Assembly: GCF_040654195.1 (NCBI RefSeq)
Contig: NZ_JBFAHM010000017.1
Coordinates: 1-64,000, forward strand
DNA length: 64,000 nt
Direction: 5' to 3'
Source: Hamadaea sp013361475
GTDB taxonomy: Bacteria; Actinomycetota; Actinomycetes; Mycobacteriales; Micromonosporaceae
Within the stretch, counting starts at the first letter, position 1; each line of letters begins with the position of its first letter. The notes beneath the pieces are model-generated. The model worked only from the letters and a program-made list of their open reading frames with translations, was not told where the DNA came from and did no database searches. The position numbers and the translations under genes were made by a program. Below are positions 8,456-16,450 of this stretch, piece after piece.

Positions 8456-9331
8456 ATGACGGACAAGACGACAGTCGCAGTGCTGGGCACCGGGATCATG
8501 GGCGCGGCGATGGCCCGCAATCTCGTACGCGCCGGGCACGCCGTCCGAGCCTGGAACCGGAGCCGGGACAAGGCCGAGCCGCTGGCGGCCGACGGCGTAC
8601 TGGTCGCCGAGTCGCCCGCCGAAGCGGTGCAGGACGCCCACGTCGTGCTCACCATGCTGTTCGACGACTCCGCCGTGCTGGCGGTGATGCGCCAAGCAGC
8701 TCCGGCGCTGCGGCCCGGGACTGTGTGGGTCCAGTCGACCACCGTGGCCGTCGACGCCGTCGCCGAGCTGGCCGAGTTCGCGACCGAGCACGGGCTCGTG
8801 TTCTACGACGCCCCGGTGCTCGGTACGCGTCAGCCCGCCGAAGCCGGCAAGCTGCTGGTCCTCGCGGCCGGACCGGCCGGCGCCCGGGACGTCGTCACAC
8901 CGGTGTTCGACGCCGTCGGCGTGCGGACGATGTGGACCGGCGAGGACGGCGCGACCGGCGCGTCGACCCGGTTGAAACTCGTCGTGAACAGCTGGGTCCT
9001 GGCCGCCACCAACGCCGTCGGCGAGGTGCTGGCCCTGGCCGGGGCGCTGGGCGTCGACCCCGACGGCTTCTTCGAGGCGATCGGCGGCGGTCCGCTCGAC
9101 ATGGGGTACGCCCACGTGAAGGCCGACCTCATCCGCAACGACCAGCTGACTCCCGCCTCGTTCGCGGTCGCCACGGCTGCGAAGGACGCCGGGCTCATCG
9201 TGCTGGCCGCCGAGCAGAACGGCGTACGCCTTGACGTGGCGGCCGCGAGCGCCGAGCGCCTGCGGCGGGCCGCCGACGCCGGGCATGCCGACGACGACAT
9301 GGCGGCGGCGTACTTCGCCAGCTTCTCCTGA
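8456..9331 (+). CDS. 3-hydroxyisobutyrate dehydrogenase-family NAD(P) oxidoreductase
   Basis: A 291-residue beta-hydroxyacid dehydrogenase. The Rossmann signature VLGTGIMGAAMARNL lies at the N-terminus, the substrate-side VWVQSTTV segment near residue 95, and the catalytic lysine in STRLKLVVNSW near residue 170, followed by the all-helical C-terminal domain. Length matches the family (about 290). The substrate could be 3-hydroxyisobutyrate, tartronate semialdehyde or an imine, and cannot be decided from sequence. The ATG at 8456 was chosen; another at 8444 would add four residues. It is a single-gene unit next to the left end of the IS607 element. Confidence 0.9.
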   Translation: MTDKTTVAVLGTGIMGAAMARNLVRAGHAVRAWNRSRDKAEPLAADGVLVAESPAEAVQDAHVVLTMLFDDSAVLAVMRQAAPALRPGTVWVQSTTVAVDAVAELAEFATEHGLVFYDAPVLGTRQPAEAGKLLVLAAGPAGARDVVTPVFDAVGVRTMWTGEDGATGASTRLKLVVNSWVLAATNAVGEVLALAGALGVDPDGFFEAIGGGPLDMGYAHVKADLIRNDQLTPASFAVATAAKDAGLIVLAAEQNGVRLDVAAASAERLRRAADAGHADDDMAAAYFASFS

Positions 9332-9376
9332 GGCTGAGTGGGGCTGACAACTGCTGGCGTGGCGAGAACCTTTAGC

Positions 9377-9402
9377 GCTCTTTGGAGAGCTATAATGGTC
9401 GC
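9377..9402 (+). promoter_or_regulatory. tnpA promoter region with TATAAT and inverted repeat
   Basis: A perfect -10 hexamer TATAAT (9391-9396) lies seven bases before the GTG start, immediately after the inverted repeat GCTCT-TTGG-AGAGC (9377-9390). No good -35 is visible at normal spacing. The short distance predicts a nearly leaderless tnpA transcript. The repeat may be a binding site for the recombinase itself at the left end; that is an inference. Confidence 0.5.
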
Positions 9403-9987
9403 GTGAACTTGAAGGAATGGGCTGCGTCCACCGGTATCGCGTACATCACCGCTCGGCGGCAGTACGCGGCTGGGACGCTGCCTGTTCCGACGTACCGGAT
9501 CGGCCGTTTGATCATGGTCGGCGAGCCGGTCACCGGGGCACCGACCAGAGACGCGCAGACCGTGGTGTACGCCCGGGTGCCGTCCGCTGATCAGAAGTCT
9601 GACCTGGACCGGCAGGTTGCTCGGGTGACCGTGTGGGCCACTAGCCAGAGGCTCGGCGTGGACCGAGTGGTGACCGAGGTCGGCTCGGCGGTGAACGGGC
9701 ACAGTAAGAAGTTTCTCGCGCTCCTGCGTGACCCGGCTGTGTCGACGATCGTGGTCGAGCACCGCGACCGGTTCGCCCGCTTCGGTGCCGAGTACGTCGA
9801 GGCGGCCCTGGCCGCGCAGGGTCGGCGGCTGCTCATAGTCGACCCAACCGAGGTAGAAGACGACCTCGTGCAGGATGTGACCGAGATCCTGACCTCGCTG
9901 TGCGCCCGGCTGTACGGCCGGCGCGCTGGGGCGAACCGCGCCCGCCGTGCGATCGAGGTGGTCACCGGCGAATGCGAAACGGCATGA
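9403..9987 (+). CDS. tnpA: IS607-type serine recombinase with Ser-to-Pro change
   Basis: A 194-residue TnpA. An N-terminal MerR-like helix-turn-helix (MNLKEWAAST...ITARRQY) precedes a serine-recombinase catalytic domain (about 54-194) with DLDRQ, VVEHRDRFARFG and the C-terminal helix. The catalytic motif normally reads YARVSS; here it is YARVPS, so the nucleophile position is Pro60. The codon is CCG, one transition from TCG. If read correctly this recombinase cannot make the phosphoserine link unless Ser61 substitutes. The GTG at 9403 is preferred. It overlaps tnpB as ATGA, so the two are translationally coupled. Confidence 0.9.
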   Translation: MNLKEWAASTGIAYITARRQYAAGTLPVPTYRIGRLIMVGEPVTGAPTRDAQTVVYARVPSADQKSDLDRQVARVTVWATSQRLGVDRVVTEVGSAVNGHSKKFLALLRDPAVSTIVVEHRDRFARFGAEYVEAALAAQGRRLLIVDPTEVEDDLVQDVTEILTSLCARLYGRRAGANRARRAIEVVTGECETA

Positions 9988-11363
9988 AGACGATCCAGGC
10001 CTACCGGTTCGCCCTCGACCTCACCCCCGGCCAGCAGCGCGATGTCCTCGCGCACGCTGGGGCCGCCCGGGTCGCCCACAACTGGGCGCTGGCCCGGGTC
10101 AAGGCGGTCATGGATCAGCGGGCGGCCGAGCGTTCCTACGACGTGCCGGACGAGCAGTTGACGCCGCCGCTGTCGTGGTCGTTGCCCGCGCTGCGCAAGG
10201 TATGGAACGCCGCGAAACCCGACGTGGCGCCGTGGTGGGCGCAGGTGTCGAAGGAAGCGTTCAACACCGGCCTGGACGCCCTCGCCCGCGGCCTGAAAAA
10301 CTGGGCTGACTCCCGCAAGGGTGCGCGGGCTGGTCGGCCGGTTGGCTTCCCGCGGTTCACATCCCGCCGCCGCACCGCCCCCAGCGTGCGGTTCACGACC
10401 GGCGCGATCCGGGTTGAGCCGGACCGCATGCACGTCGTGTTACCGCGACTGGGCCGTCTGAAGCTGCACGAGTCGGCCCGCAAGCTCGGCCGCCGCCTTG
10501 AGGCGGGCACCGCGCGGATCATGTCGGCGACCGTGCGGCGCAACGGCGGGCGCTGGCATGTCGCGTTCACCGTCGAGGTCGAACGCGCCGAACGACGACC
10601 GATTCGGCAGGACTCGGTGATCGGTGTCGACGTCGGCATCAAGCACCTGGCAGTCGTCTCGACCGGTGAAATGGTCGACAACCCACGCCACCTGCTGGCC
10701 GCCCAGCAGCGTATGCGGGTTCTCGGCCGGGCGGTGTCGCGTAAGACCGGCCCGGACCGCCGAACCGGCCGGTGCCCGTCGAAACGGTGGGAACGCGCGG
10801 TGGCCCGGCTCGCACGGGCGCACGCCCGCGTGAGTAATCTGCGGCGCGACGCCCTGCACAAGCTCACCACCCGGCTGGCCCGTGAACACGGCACCATCGT
10901 GGTCGAAGACCTCAACGTCACCGGCATGCTCACCAACCGCCGGCTGGCCCGGCACATCTGCGACGCAGGGTTCGCCGAAATCCGAAGGCAACTCGCCTAC
11001 AAGACCGCTTGGAACGGCGGACGGCTCCTGGTGGCCGACCGCTGGTTCCCGTCCAGCAAGACCTGCTCGGGATGTGGCGCGGCGAAAGCCAAGCTCGCCC
11101 TGTCCGAGCGCAAGTACCACTGCCAGGCGTGCGGCCTGATCGCTGATCGGGACCACAACGCCGCGCTCAACCTCGCCGCGCTTGCGGCTGAGTTCGACAC
11201 TGCCGGGAGTGGCCCGGTGGCTGGACGTGGAGCCGACCAGAAGACCCGCGTACGCGGGCAGGTGGCTGTGAAGCGTCAACCCGGCACGACGTCAGTCGGT
11301 CAGACCGGGACCGTCCCGCCGCAAGGCAGGACTACCGATCGTGTGCTCACCAAAGCGCACTGA
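9984..11363 (+). CDS. tnpB: TnpB RNA-guided nuclease (IS607/IS200-type)
   Basis: A 459-residue TnpB, ancestor-type relative of Cas12. The N-terminal helix-turn-helix/WED part (about 1-180) is followed by a RuvC-like domain whose catalytic triad is intact: Asp216 in GVDVGIKH, Glu308 in VVEDLNVTGM and Asp390 in DRDHNAALNL. A zinc ribbon CSGC...CQAC lies between the last two. TnpB proteins cut DNA using an RNA made from the 3' end of the element and so help retain the transposon. The ATG at 9984 overlaps the tnpA stop. The ~50-residue C-terminal tail after the last Asp may overlap that guide RNA. Confidence 0.93.
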   Translation: MKTIQAYRFALDLTPGQQRDVLAHAGAARVAHNWALARVKAVMDQRAAERSYDVPDEQLTPPLSWSLPALRKVWNAAKPDVAPWWAQVSKEAFNTGLDALARGLKNWADSRKGARAGRPVGFPRFTSRRRTAPSVRFTTGAIRVEPDRMHVVLPRLGRLKLHESARKLGRRLEAGTARIMSATVRRNGGRWHVAFTVEVERAERRPIRQDSVIGVDVGIKHLAVVSTGEMVDNPRHLLAAQQRMRVLGRAVSRKTGPDRRTGRCPSKRWERAVARLARAHARVSNLRRDALHKLTTRLAREHGTIVVEDLNVTGMLTNRRLARHICDAGFAEIRRQLAYKTAWNGGRLLVADRWFPSSKTCSGCGAAKAKLALSERKYHCQACGLIADRDHNAALNLAALAAEFDTAGSGPVAGRGADQKTRVRGQVAVKRQPGTTSVGQTGTVPPQGRTTDRVLTKAH

Positions 11364-11392
11364 GAGGTAACGGCTGCGCTGCCCGGATGGGC
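11220..11392 (+). ncRNA. Candidate omega-RNA at the tnpB 3' end
   Basis: TnpB families make their guide RNA from the 3' end of tnpB through the right end of the element. Here that stretch contains a perfect palindrome CCCGCGTACGCGGG (11245-11258) and a CGGGAC-C-GTCCCG hairpin about 60 bases later. This is what an omega-RNA scaffold would need, but the sequence alone neither fixes its ends nor proves transcription. The guide would be the bases just outside the element's right border. Confidence 0.3.
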
Positions 11393-11453
11393 GCTGGATC
11401 ACGGTTTCCGGTCGAATCTTCCCCCAAGATTCGACCCAGATCCCTGATCCAGC
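11393..11453. terminator. 61-bp nested hairpin between converging genes
   Basis: Two 28-base arms (11393-11420 and 11426-11453) flank a CCCCC loop, and 23 of 28 positions pair. The inner ten pairs (GTCGAATCTT/AAGATTCGAC) and outer nine (GCTGGATCA/TGATCCAGC) are perfect. It lies 30 bp beyond tnpB and forms the last ~17 codons of the converging WYL gene, so it can act as a bidirectional terminator. There is no T-tract. It may instead be a repetitive palindromic element or belong to the IS607 border. Confidence 0.6.
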
Positions 11454-12412
11454 CCGTCGAGGGCGGCGGCGAACCGGGCTGCGACCGCGGCCACCGCCGC
11501 CCGCAGTTCCGGCCCGCCGACGACGTGGAACGCGAACGGCACGGCGGCCAGCCACTCCTGCGCATACATCGCGGGGTTGTTCGTCGTGCCGACCACTCGG
11601 CAGCCGTCGCCCCACGGTTCCAGCCGTCCCATCGTCGGCCGGATCCAGGGCGCGACCTCGGCGAGGGGTGCGTCGAACACCACTTCGGTCACCATCGGCC
11701 AGCCCGAGCCGAGGTTCTCCTCCAACGCCCGCACCGGATCCAGCCCGTCGGGTGGATCGAACTCGTGGCCGGTCGGCTCGACCGCCCGGATGCGATCCAC
11801 GCGATAGGTGCGTACGGCGTCGGCGCGCAGCGAATGGCACAGTAGGTACCAGCGTCCATATCGGACGACGACCGCCCACGGGTCGACGTCGCCCTGCCAT
11901 GCGCCGCTCTCGCCCCGGGGACTGTGGTATGTCAGCCGAACCCGTCGCCGTTCCGCGACGGCGGCGATCAGGGCGCTGGTGGTGGCCGGGTCCGGGCGGG
12001 AGGCGTGCCGGTCGGGGGTGGCCGCGATGTTCTCCCGGAGCGCCGCCGCCTCGCGGCCGATCCTCTCCGGCAGCGCCCGGATGACCTTGACGAGGGCCGA
12101 TCCGACGGTGTTCTCGGCGTCGGTCGCGGCGGGCTGGCCGTCGAGCACCGCCATGACCAACGCCAGCGCTTCCTCTTGCGAGAAGACGATCGGCGGGAGG
12201 CGTACGCCGCGGCCGAGCCGGTAGCCGCCGTGCGGACCACGCACCGACTCCACCGGTACGCCCGCCTCCCGCAGGATCTCGACGTAGCGGCGGGCGGCCC
12301 GCTCGGTCACCCCGAGGCGCTCGCCCAGCTCGTCGGCGGTGACGCCGGGCCGGCTCTGCAGGATCTCCAGCGCGCGCAGCGCGCGGGCGGTCGGACTCGG
12401 ATCGGACGGCAC
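11399..12412 (-). CDS. WYL-domain transcriptional regulator
   Basis: A 337-residue DeoR-like regulator. The N-terminal winged helix (about 5-60; TADELGERLGVTERAARRYV) precedes a WYL ligand-binding domain (about 145-310) with WAVVVRYGRWYLLCH and TYRVDRIRAVEPTG, and a WCX-type C-terminus. Such proteins sense nucleotides or other small ligands. The last ~17 residues are encoded by the nested hairpin and look like an added tail, since the family normally ends near ARFAAAL. It is divergent from an alpha/beta-hydrolase gene, a common pairing, and probably controls it. Confidence 0.92.
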   Translation of the reverse strand: MPSDPSPTARALRALEILQSRPGVTADELGERLGVTERAARRYVEILREAGVPVESVRGPHGGYRLGRGVRLPPIVFSQEEALALVMAVLDGQPAATDAENTVGSALVKVIRALPERIGREAAALRENIAATPDRHASRPDPATTSALIAAVAERRRVRLTYHSPRGESGAWQGDVDPWAVVVRYGRWYLLCHSLRADAVRTYRVDRIRAVEPTGHEFDPPDGLDPVRALEENLGSGWPMVTEVVFDAPLAEVAPWIRPTMGRLEPWGDGCRVVGTTNNPAMYAQEWLAAVPFAFHVVGGPELRAAVAAVAARFAAALDGLDQGSGSNLGGRFDRKP

Positions 12413-12442
12413 CCGGCCAGCCTAAACCGGCCGAAACATGAA

Positions 12443-12461
12443 CCGGAAGTAGAACGTCCGG
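12443..12461. promoter_or_regulatory. Inverted repeat in the WYL/hydrolase intergenic region
   Basis: CCGGA (12443-12447), nine bases, then TCCGG (12457-12461) form a perfect interrupted palindrome in the 108-bp gap between the two divergent genes. It is a plausible operator for the WYL regulator. The half sites are short, so chance is not excluded. Confidence 0.35.
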
Positions 12462-12520
12462 AATAGGGTTTACGGTGACCGGGTAAGCCACCCAGTTGTC
12501 TGGCAGAAAGCGACTTCGAC

Positions 12521-13201
12521 ATGGACATCCTGCTCATCGGCGGCCTCTGGCTCACTGGTTCGGCTTGGGACGAGGTGGTGCCCGCACTGCAGGCGCTCGG
12601 CCACAAGCCGGTCGCCGTCACCCTGCCCGGCCAGGGCGCCGAACCCGTCGACGCCACGCTCGACGACCAGCTCGCGACGGTGGTCGCCGCCGTCGACGGG
12701 GCTGCCGGGAATCCGCTGGTGGTGGGTCACTCGGCCGCGTCCACGCTGGCCTGGCTCGCCGCCGACGCCCGTCCCGAGCGCGTCGCCAAGGTGGCCCTGA
12801 TCGGAGGCTTCCCGTCCGCCGACGGCGAGCAGCACGCGGCCTTCTTCGAGGTCGCCGACGGGGTCATGCGGTTCCCCGGCTGGGGGCCGTTCGAGGGCGC
12901 GGACTCGGCCGACCTCGACGAGGCGACCCGGGACCGGCTCGCCGCCGGCGCCGTCCCGGTGCCCGAAGGCGTCGCCCACGCCGTCGTACGCCTCACCGAC
13001 GAGCGTCGCTACGACGTCCCCGTGACCGTCGTGTGCCCCGAGTTCAGCCCAGCCCAGGCCCGCGAGTGGGTCGACGGCGGCGACGTCCCCGAACTGGCCA
13101 AGGCCAAGCACGTCGAGTACGTCGACATCGACTCCGGGCACTGGCCGATGTTCAGCAAGCCCGTCGACCTCGCCCTCGTCCTGGCCCGCATCGCGGAGTA
13201 G
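12521..13201 (+). CDS. Alpha/beta-hydrolase
   Basis: A 226-residue cytosolic hydrolase. The nucleophile elbow VVGHSAAS places the catalytic serine near residue 71, the oxyanion-side IGGLWLTGSAW block is at the N-terminus, and the catalytic histidine is in DIDSGHWPMF near the C-terminus. The cap is small. The substrate is unknown; esterases of this type are often annotated as lactonase-like. It is divergent from a WYL regulator and followed by a tandem repeat array. The ATG at 12521 fits the start of family similarity. Confidence 0.9.
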   Translation: MDILLIGGLWLTGSAWDEVVPALQALGHKPVAVTLPGQGAEPVDATLDDQLATVVAAVDGAAGNPLVVGHSAASTLAWLAADARPERVAKVALIGGFPSADGEQHAAFFEVADGVMRFPGWGPFEGADSADLDEATRDRLAAGAVPVPEGVAHAVVRLTDERRYDVPVTVVCPEFSPAQAREWVDGGDVPELAKAKHVEYVDIDSGHWPMFSKPVDLALVLARIAE

Positions 13202-13310
13202 ACCGCCACCGCGGAGTGGACCCCCACCCGCGTGAGTGGACCCCCACCCGCGTAAGTAGACCGCCACCCGGGGAGTGGGCCGCCCTCGCGAGAGCGGACC
13301 GCCCTCGCGG
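13196..13310. repeat. ~20-bp degenerate tandem repeat array
   Basis: About six units start at 13196, 13214, 13234, 13254, 13274 and 13291. Two adjacent copies of GAGTGGACCCCCACCCGCGT are identical and the others drift. Each holds a GTGG/CCAC pair that can form a small stem. The array fills the space between the converging hydrolase and sigma-factor genes, and the first unit overlaps the hydrolase stop. It may separate their transcripts. Confidence 0.9.
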
Positions 13311-13333
13311 GAGGCAGGCCACGCGTGGCCGCT

Positions 13334-14335
13334 TCACAGCTGGGCGGGTAGCCCGAACCACGGCAGCGTACGGTCGTCGAACCGGGTCAGCGAGCGGATC
13401 CGGTCGCCGCTGAGCGTCACCGCCATCAGGCCGAAGGCGGTGTGCGTACCGTCGGGTGACGGCTTGTAGATCCCGAACGCCGGCGAGCCGTTGGCCCGGG
13501 TCGCCACCAGCGTGTAGCGGCGTCCCGAGCTGAAGACGGTCTCGCAGAAGCGCGTGGCGGCGGCGATGCCGAGGTACTCGAACGGCACTGGCGGCATCGC
13601 GATGAACACGTCGTCGGTGAGCAGCGCGACCAGCGCCTCGACGTCGGCCGACTCGTACGCGCTGACGAACTTCGCGACGATCGCGTCCTCGGCGGCCGAG
13701 GCGACGGGCGGGGCGGGAACACGGTCGGCGACCTCCGGGAGCCGAGCGTGCAGCCCCGCCCGCGCCCGCCGCAGCGCGCTGGTCACCGACTCGACCGTCG
13801 AGTCGAGCATGTCGGCGACCTCGGCGGCGTGGAAGCCGAGCACGTCCCGCAGCACGAGGACCGCCAGCTGGCGGGGCGGCAGGATCTGCAGCGCGGTGAC
13901 GAACGCCAGCGAGATCGACTCGGTCTGCTCATACCGCGCCTCCGGCCCGACCGGTACGCCCGACGCCCCGGCCAGCAGCGCGTCCGGATACGGCTCCAGC
14001 CACGGCACCTCGCCGAGCCGGGTCGGCTCCGGTGGTTCCAGGCCCGGCCACCCCCACTCTTTGGCCGGTCGGCGACGGGCCGAGCGCAGCGTGTTGAGGC
14101 ACCGGTTCGTCGCGATCCGGTAGAGCCAGGTCCGGATCGACGACCGCTCCCCGAACCCGGCCAGCCCCTGCCAGGCCGCCAGCATCGTGTCCTGCAGCGC
14201 GTCCTCGGCGTCCTGGACCGAGCCCAGCATCCGGTAGCAGTGCACGTGCAGTTCCCGCCGATGCGGCTCGGTCAGCGCCCGGAACGCGTCGCCGTCGCCG
14301 GCCCGCGCCCGGGAGATCAGATCCGTCGTCCCCAC
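13334..14335 (-). CDS. SigG-like ECF sigma factor with SnoaL C-terminal domain
   Basis: A ~333-residue sigma-70 factor of the long ECF type seen in mycobacterial SigG. Region 2 (about 20-85; HCYRMLGSVQDAEDALQDT) and region 4 (about 150-200; LPPRQLAVLVLRDVLGFHAAEVADML) are followed by a SnoaL-like NTF2-fold domain (about 215-333), which in this group adjusts sigma activity. The GTG at 14335 is favoured because GGAAGGA stands seven bases upstream; an in-frame ATG at 14365 would add ten residues. It lies 43 bp behind the DHA2 transporter gene on the same strand and may share its transcript. No anti-sigma gene is adjacent. Confidence 0.88.
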   Translation of the reverse strand: MGTTDLISRARAGDGDAFRALTEPHRRELHVHCYRMLGSVQDAEDALQDTMLAAWQGLAGFGERSSIRTWLYRIATNRCLNTLRSARRRPAKEWGWPGLEPPEPTRLGEVPWLEPYPDALLAGASGVPVGPEARYEQTESISLAFVTALQILPPRQLAVLVLRDVLGFHAAEVADMLDSTVESVTSALRRARAGLHARLPEVADRVPAPPVASAAEDAIVAKFVSAYESADVEALVALLTDDVFIAMPPVPFEYLGIAAATRFCETVFSSGRRYTLVATRANGSPAFGIYKPSPDGTHTAFGLMAVTLSGDRIRSLTRFDDRTLPWFGLPAQL

Positions 14336-14378
14336 TGTCCAGTCCTTCCGCTGTGCTACTCCCATCCTGACGACACCC

Positions 14379-15821
14379 CTAACGGCTCGCACGCAGGGTC
14401 TCCGGCGGAGTGGCCGCCGCCGGGGCGGTGACCTGGGCAGCCGGAACCATCCGGCGGCCGGGCGTACCGACACCGGCGAGGATCGCTCCCACAGCGAGCA
14501 CGGCGCAGCCGACCATCGCCGGGGCGAACCCGCCGACGAACACGCGGGCCGAGGCGTACCCGCCGGACGCGGCGAACACGGCGACGACAGCCGCGACTCC
14601 GAAGGCCCCGCCGAGCTGCCGCAACGCGCTGTACGCCCCGGACGCCTTCCCGAGGTCCGGGGGAGTGACCGCCCCCAGCACCGCGCTCTGCGTGGCCGGG
14701 ATCGCCGCCGCGACGCCGATGCCGGACAGGATCAGCGGCGCGACCATCCGCCAGTACGCGACGTCGGGCGCGGCCAGGACGGCGATCCACACCATGGACG
14801 CCCCGTGCAGCACCATGCCGCCGACGATGAACGGGCGCTCGCCGTACTTGTGGATCAGGGAGCCGACCGCCCGCGGCACGAGGACCGTCATCGCACCCCA
14901 CGGCATCAGCCGCAGCCCGGCCTCGAACGGCCCCGCCGACTGCCCGACCTGGAAGAACTGGGCCATGAAGAAGACCGAGCCGAAGGTCGACGCCCACAGG
15001 AAGAAGATCGCCGCGTTGCCCGCCGTGAAGGCGCGTATGCCGAACAGCCGCAGCGGCAGCATCGGCTGCTCGGTCCGGCCCTCCACCAGAAGGAACGTCA
15101 CCGTCAGAACGACTCCGGCGCCTAACGCCAGCAACGTCTCCGGGGCCGTCCAGCCGGCCGTGTTGGCCCGGACGAGTCCCCAGACCAGGCCCAGCGCGGC
15201 CCCGGCCGACAGCAGCAGACCCGGCAGATCCAGGCGTACCCGCGGGCCACGGCTCGGCGCGACCCGGGTCAGCACCAGCGGGACCAGGACGGCGACCAGC
15301 GGCACGTTGAGCCAGAAGATCCACCGCCACGACGTGCCGTCGGCGATCGCGCCGCCGAGCAGCGGCCCGGCCGGAACGGACACGCCGACGACCGCCGAGA
15401 ACATGCCCAGCGCCCGCGCCCGGGTCGACGCCGACACGACACCGCCCAGCAGCGTCAACGCCAGCGGCATGACCGCCGCCGCCCCGGCGCCCTGCACCGC
15501 CCGCCCGGCGATGAGCCAGCCCGCGTCCGGCGCGAGCGCACAACCCGCCGAAGCCAGCGCGAAGACGCCCAGCCCGGCGACGAACACCCGCCGCCGCCCG
15601 AACCGGTCACCGAGGGCCGCCGCTGTCAGCAACAGCACGGCGAAACTCAGCGTGTACGCGTTCACCGTCCACTCGAGCTCCTCGGCGGACGCGCCCAAAT
15701 CGAGGCGAAGAGTGGTCAGCGCGGTCGCCACGACAGTCGTGTCGAGCCCGACGAGCAGGGCGGCGATCGCCGTAAGCCCGAGCACCCAGCGCTGCGAAGC
15801 AGTCAGTCTTTCGTGAGTCAT
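14379..15821 (-). CDS. DHA2-type MFS drug transporter (14 TM)
   Basis: A 480-residue exporter of the EmrB/QacA group. The first helix ends in LLVGLDTTVVATAL and the second loop carries GDRFGRRRVFVAG. Motif C (VVGVSVPAGPLLGG) and WRWIFWLNVPL mark the fifth and sixth helices, and 14 helices are expected from the length. It acts as a proton-driven efflux pump in the plasma membrane; the substrate is unknown. The ATG at 15821 begins MTHERLTASQ. The sigma-factor gene follows closely downstream, so drug stress and sigma activity may be linked. Confidence 0.92.
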   Translation of the reverse strand: MTHERLTASQRWVLGLTAIAALLVGLDTTVVATALTTLRLDLGASAEELEWTVNAYTLSFAVLLLTAAALGDRFGRRRVFVAGLGVFALASAGCALAPDAGWLIAGRAVQGAGAAAVMPLALTLLGGVVSASTRARALGMFSAVVGVSVPAGPLLGGAIADGTSWRWIFWLNVPLVAVLVPLVLTRVAPSRGPRVRLDLPGLLLSAGAALGLVWGLVRANTAGWTAPETLLALGAGVVLTVTFLLVEGRTEQPMLPLRLFGIRAFTAGNAAIFFLWASTFGSVFFMAQFFQVGQSAGPFEAGLRLMPWGAMTVLVPRAVGSLIHKYGERPFIVGGMVLHGASMVWIAVLAAPDVAYWRMVAPLILSGIGVAAAIPATQSAVLGAVTPPDLGKASGAYSALRQLGGAFGVAAVVAVFAASGGYASARVFVGGFAPAMVGCAVLAVGAILAGVGTPGRRMVPAAQVTAPAAATPPETLRASR

Positions 15822-15925
15822 GGCAGTGCTGACACCGCCGCGCCGCCGAACTGGGCGGTCCCGCCGGAATGAGACGGCCGTCACGGTCGCGCTCTCATTT
15901 TGCGGGCTCGAACTAGGGTACGCGT

Positions 15926-16450
15926 GTGCGAACGGTCAAGGTCGACACCCCCAGCGGCCAGACATGGGGCGTACGCGTGGTGTGGCAGCCACGGTGGAGC
16001 GCACTGGTGCGGCGATTCGGGGCGTGGCGCCGCAAACGCAAGGGCGAGAAGGGTTCCGGCATCGACGACTTCAGCGGCTGCGGGGACCTCGGCGGCTGCG
16101 GTGGCGACGAGCTGGGCGCGATCGTGCTCGGCATCGTGCTGTTCATCGTCGGCGTGCTGCTGTTCTGGTTCATCCTGCTGCCGTTGCTGCTGCTCATCGT
16201 CGACATCCTCGTCGTCGTCCTGCTCCTGCTGATCGCGATCCCGGCCCGGGTGCTGTTCCGGCGGCCGTGGACGGTCGAGGCGGCGTACGACGACGGGCAG
16301 ACCGAGCAGATCTTCTCCACCGACGTGGTCGGCTGGCGGCGGGCGCTGGAGACCCGCGACGACATCGCCGCGAAGCTTCGCCAGGGCTACCCGGCGCCGA
16401 TCGTGGGCACGCTGCGGACTCGCCTCAGCGGCCCGCCGGCCCAATCATGA
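15926..16450 (+). CDS. Membrane protein of unknown function with Gly/Cys loop
   Basis: A 174-residue protein with a basic soluble N-terminus, a Gly/Cys-rich loop (GCGDLGGCGGDELG, about 50-63), two closely spaced hydrophobic helices (about 64-108; mostly Leu/Val/Ile) and a C-terminal domain ending in QGYPAPIVGTL. I do not recognise a named function. The start is GTG at 15926. Its stop overlaps the following transporter gene as ATGA, so the two are made together. Confidence 0.75.
   Translation: MRTVKVDTPSGQTWGVRVVWQPRWSALVRRFGAWRRKRKGEKGSGIDDFSGCGDLGGCGGDELGAIVLGIVLFIVGVLLFWFILLPLLLLIVDILVVVLLLLIAIPARVLFRRPWTVEAAYDDGQTEQIFSTDVVGWRRALETRDDIAAKLRQGYPAPIVGTLRTRLSGPPAQS

Larger units (their letters stand above)
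9366..11392 (+). mobile_element. IS607-family insertion sequence (tnpA-tnpB)
   Basis: A serine-recombinase gene (tnpA) overlaps a TnpB nuclease gene by four bases, the standard IS607 layout. The borders are approximate because IS607 elements lack terminal inverted repeats and target duplications. The left limit is placed just before the small GCTCT-TTGG-AGAGC repeat and the TATAAT box, the right limit between the tnpB stop (11363) and the nested hairpin at 11393. The element sits between a dehydrogenase gene and the 3' end of a WYL regulator, neither obviously broken. Confidence 0.85.
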
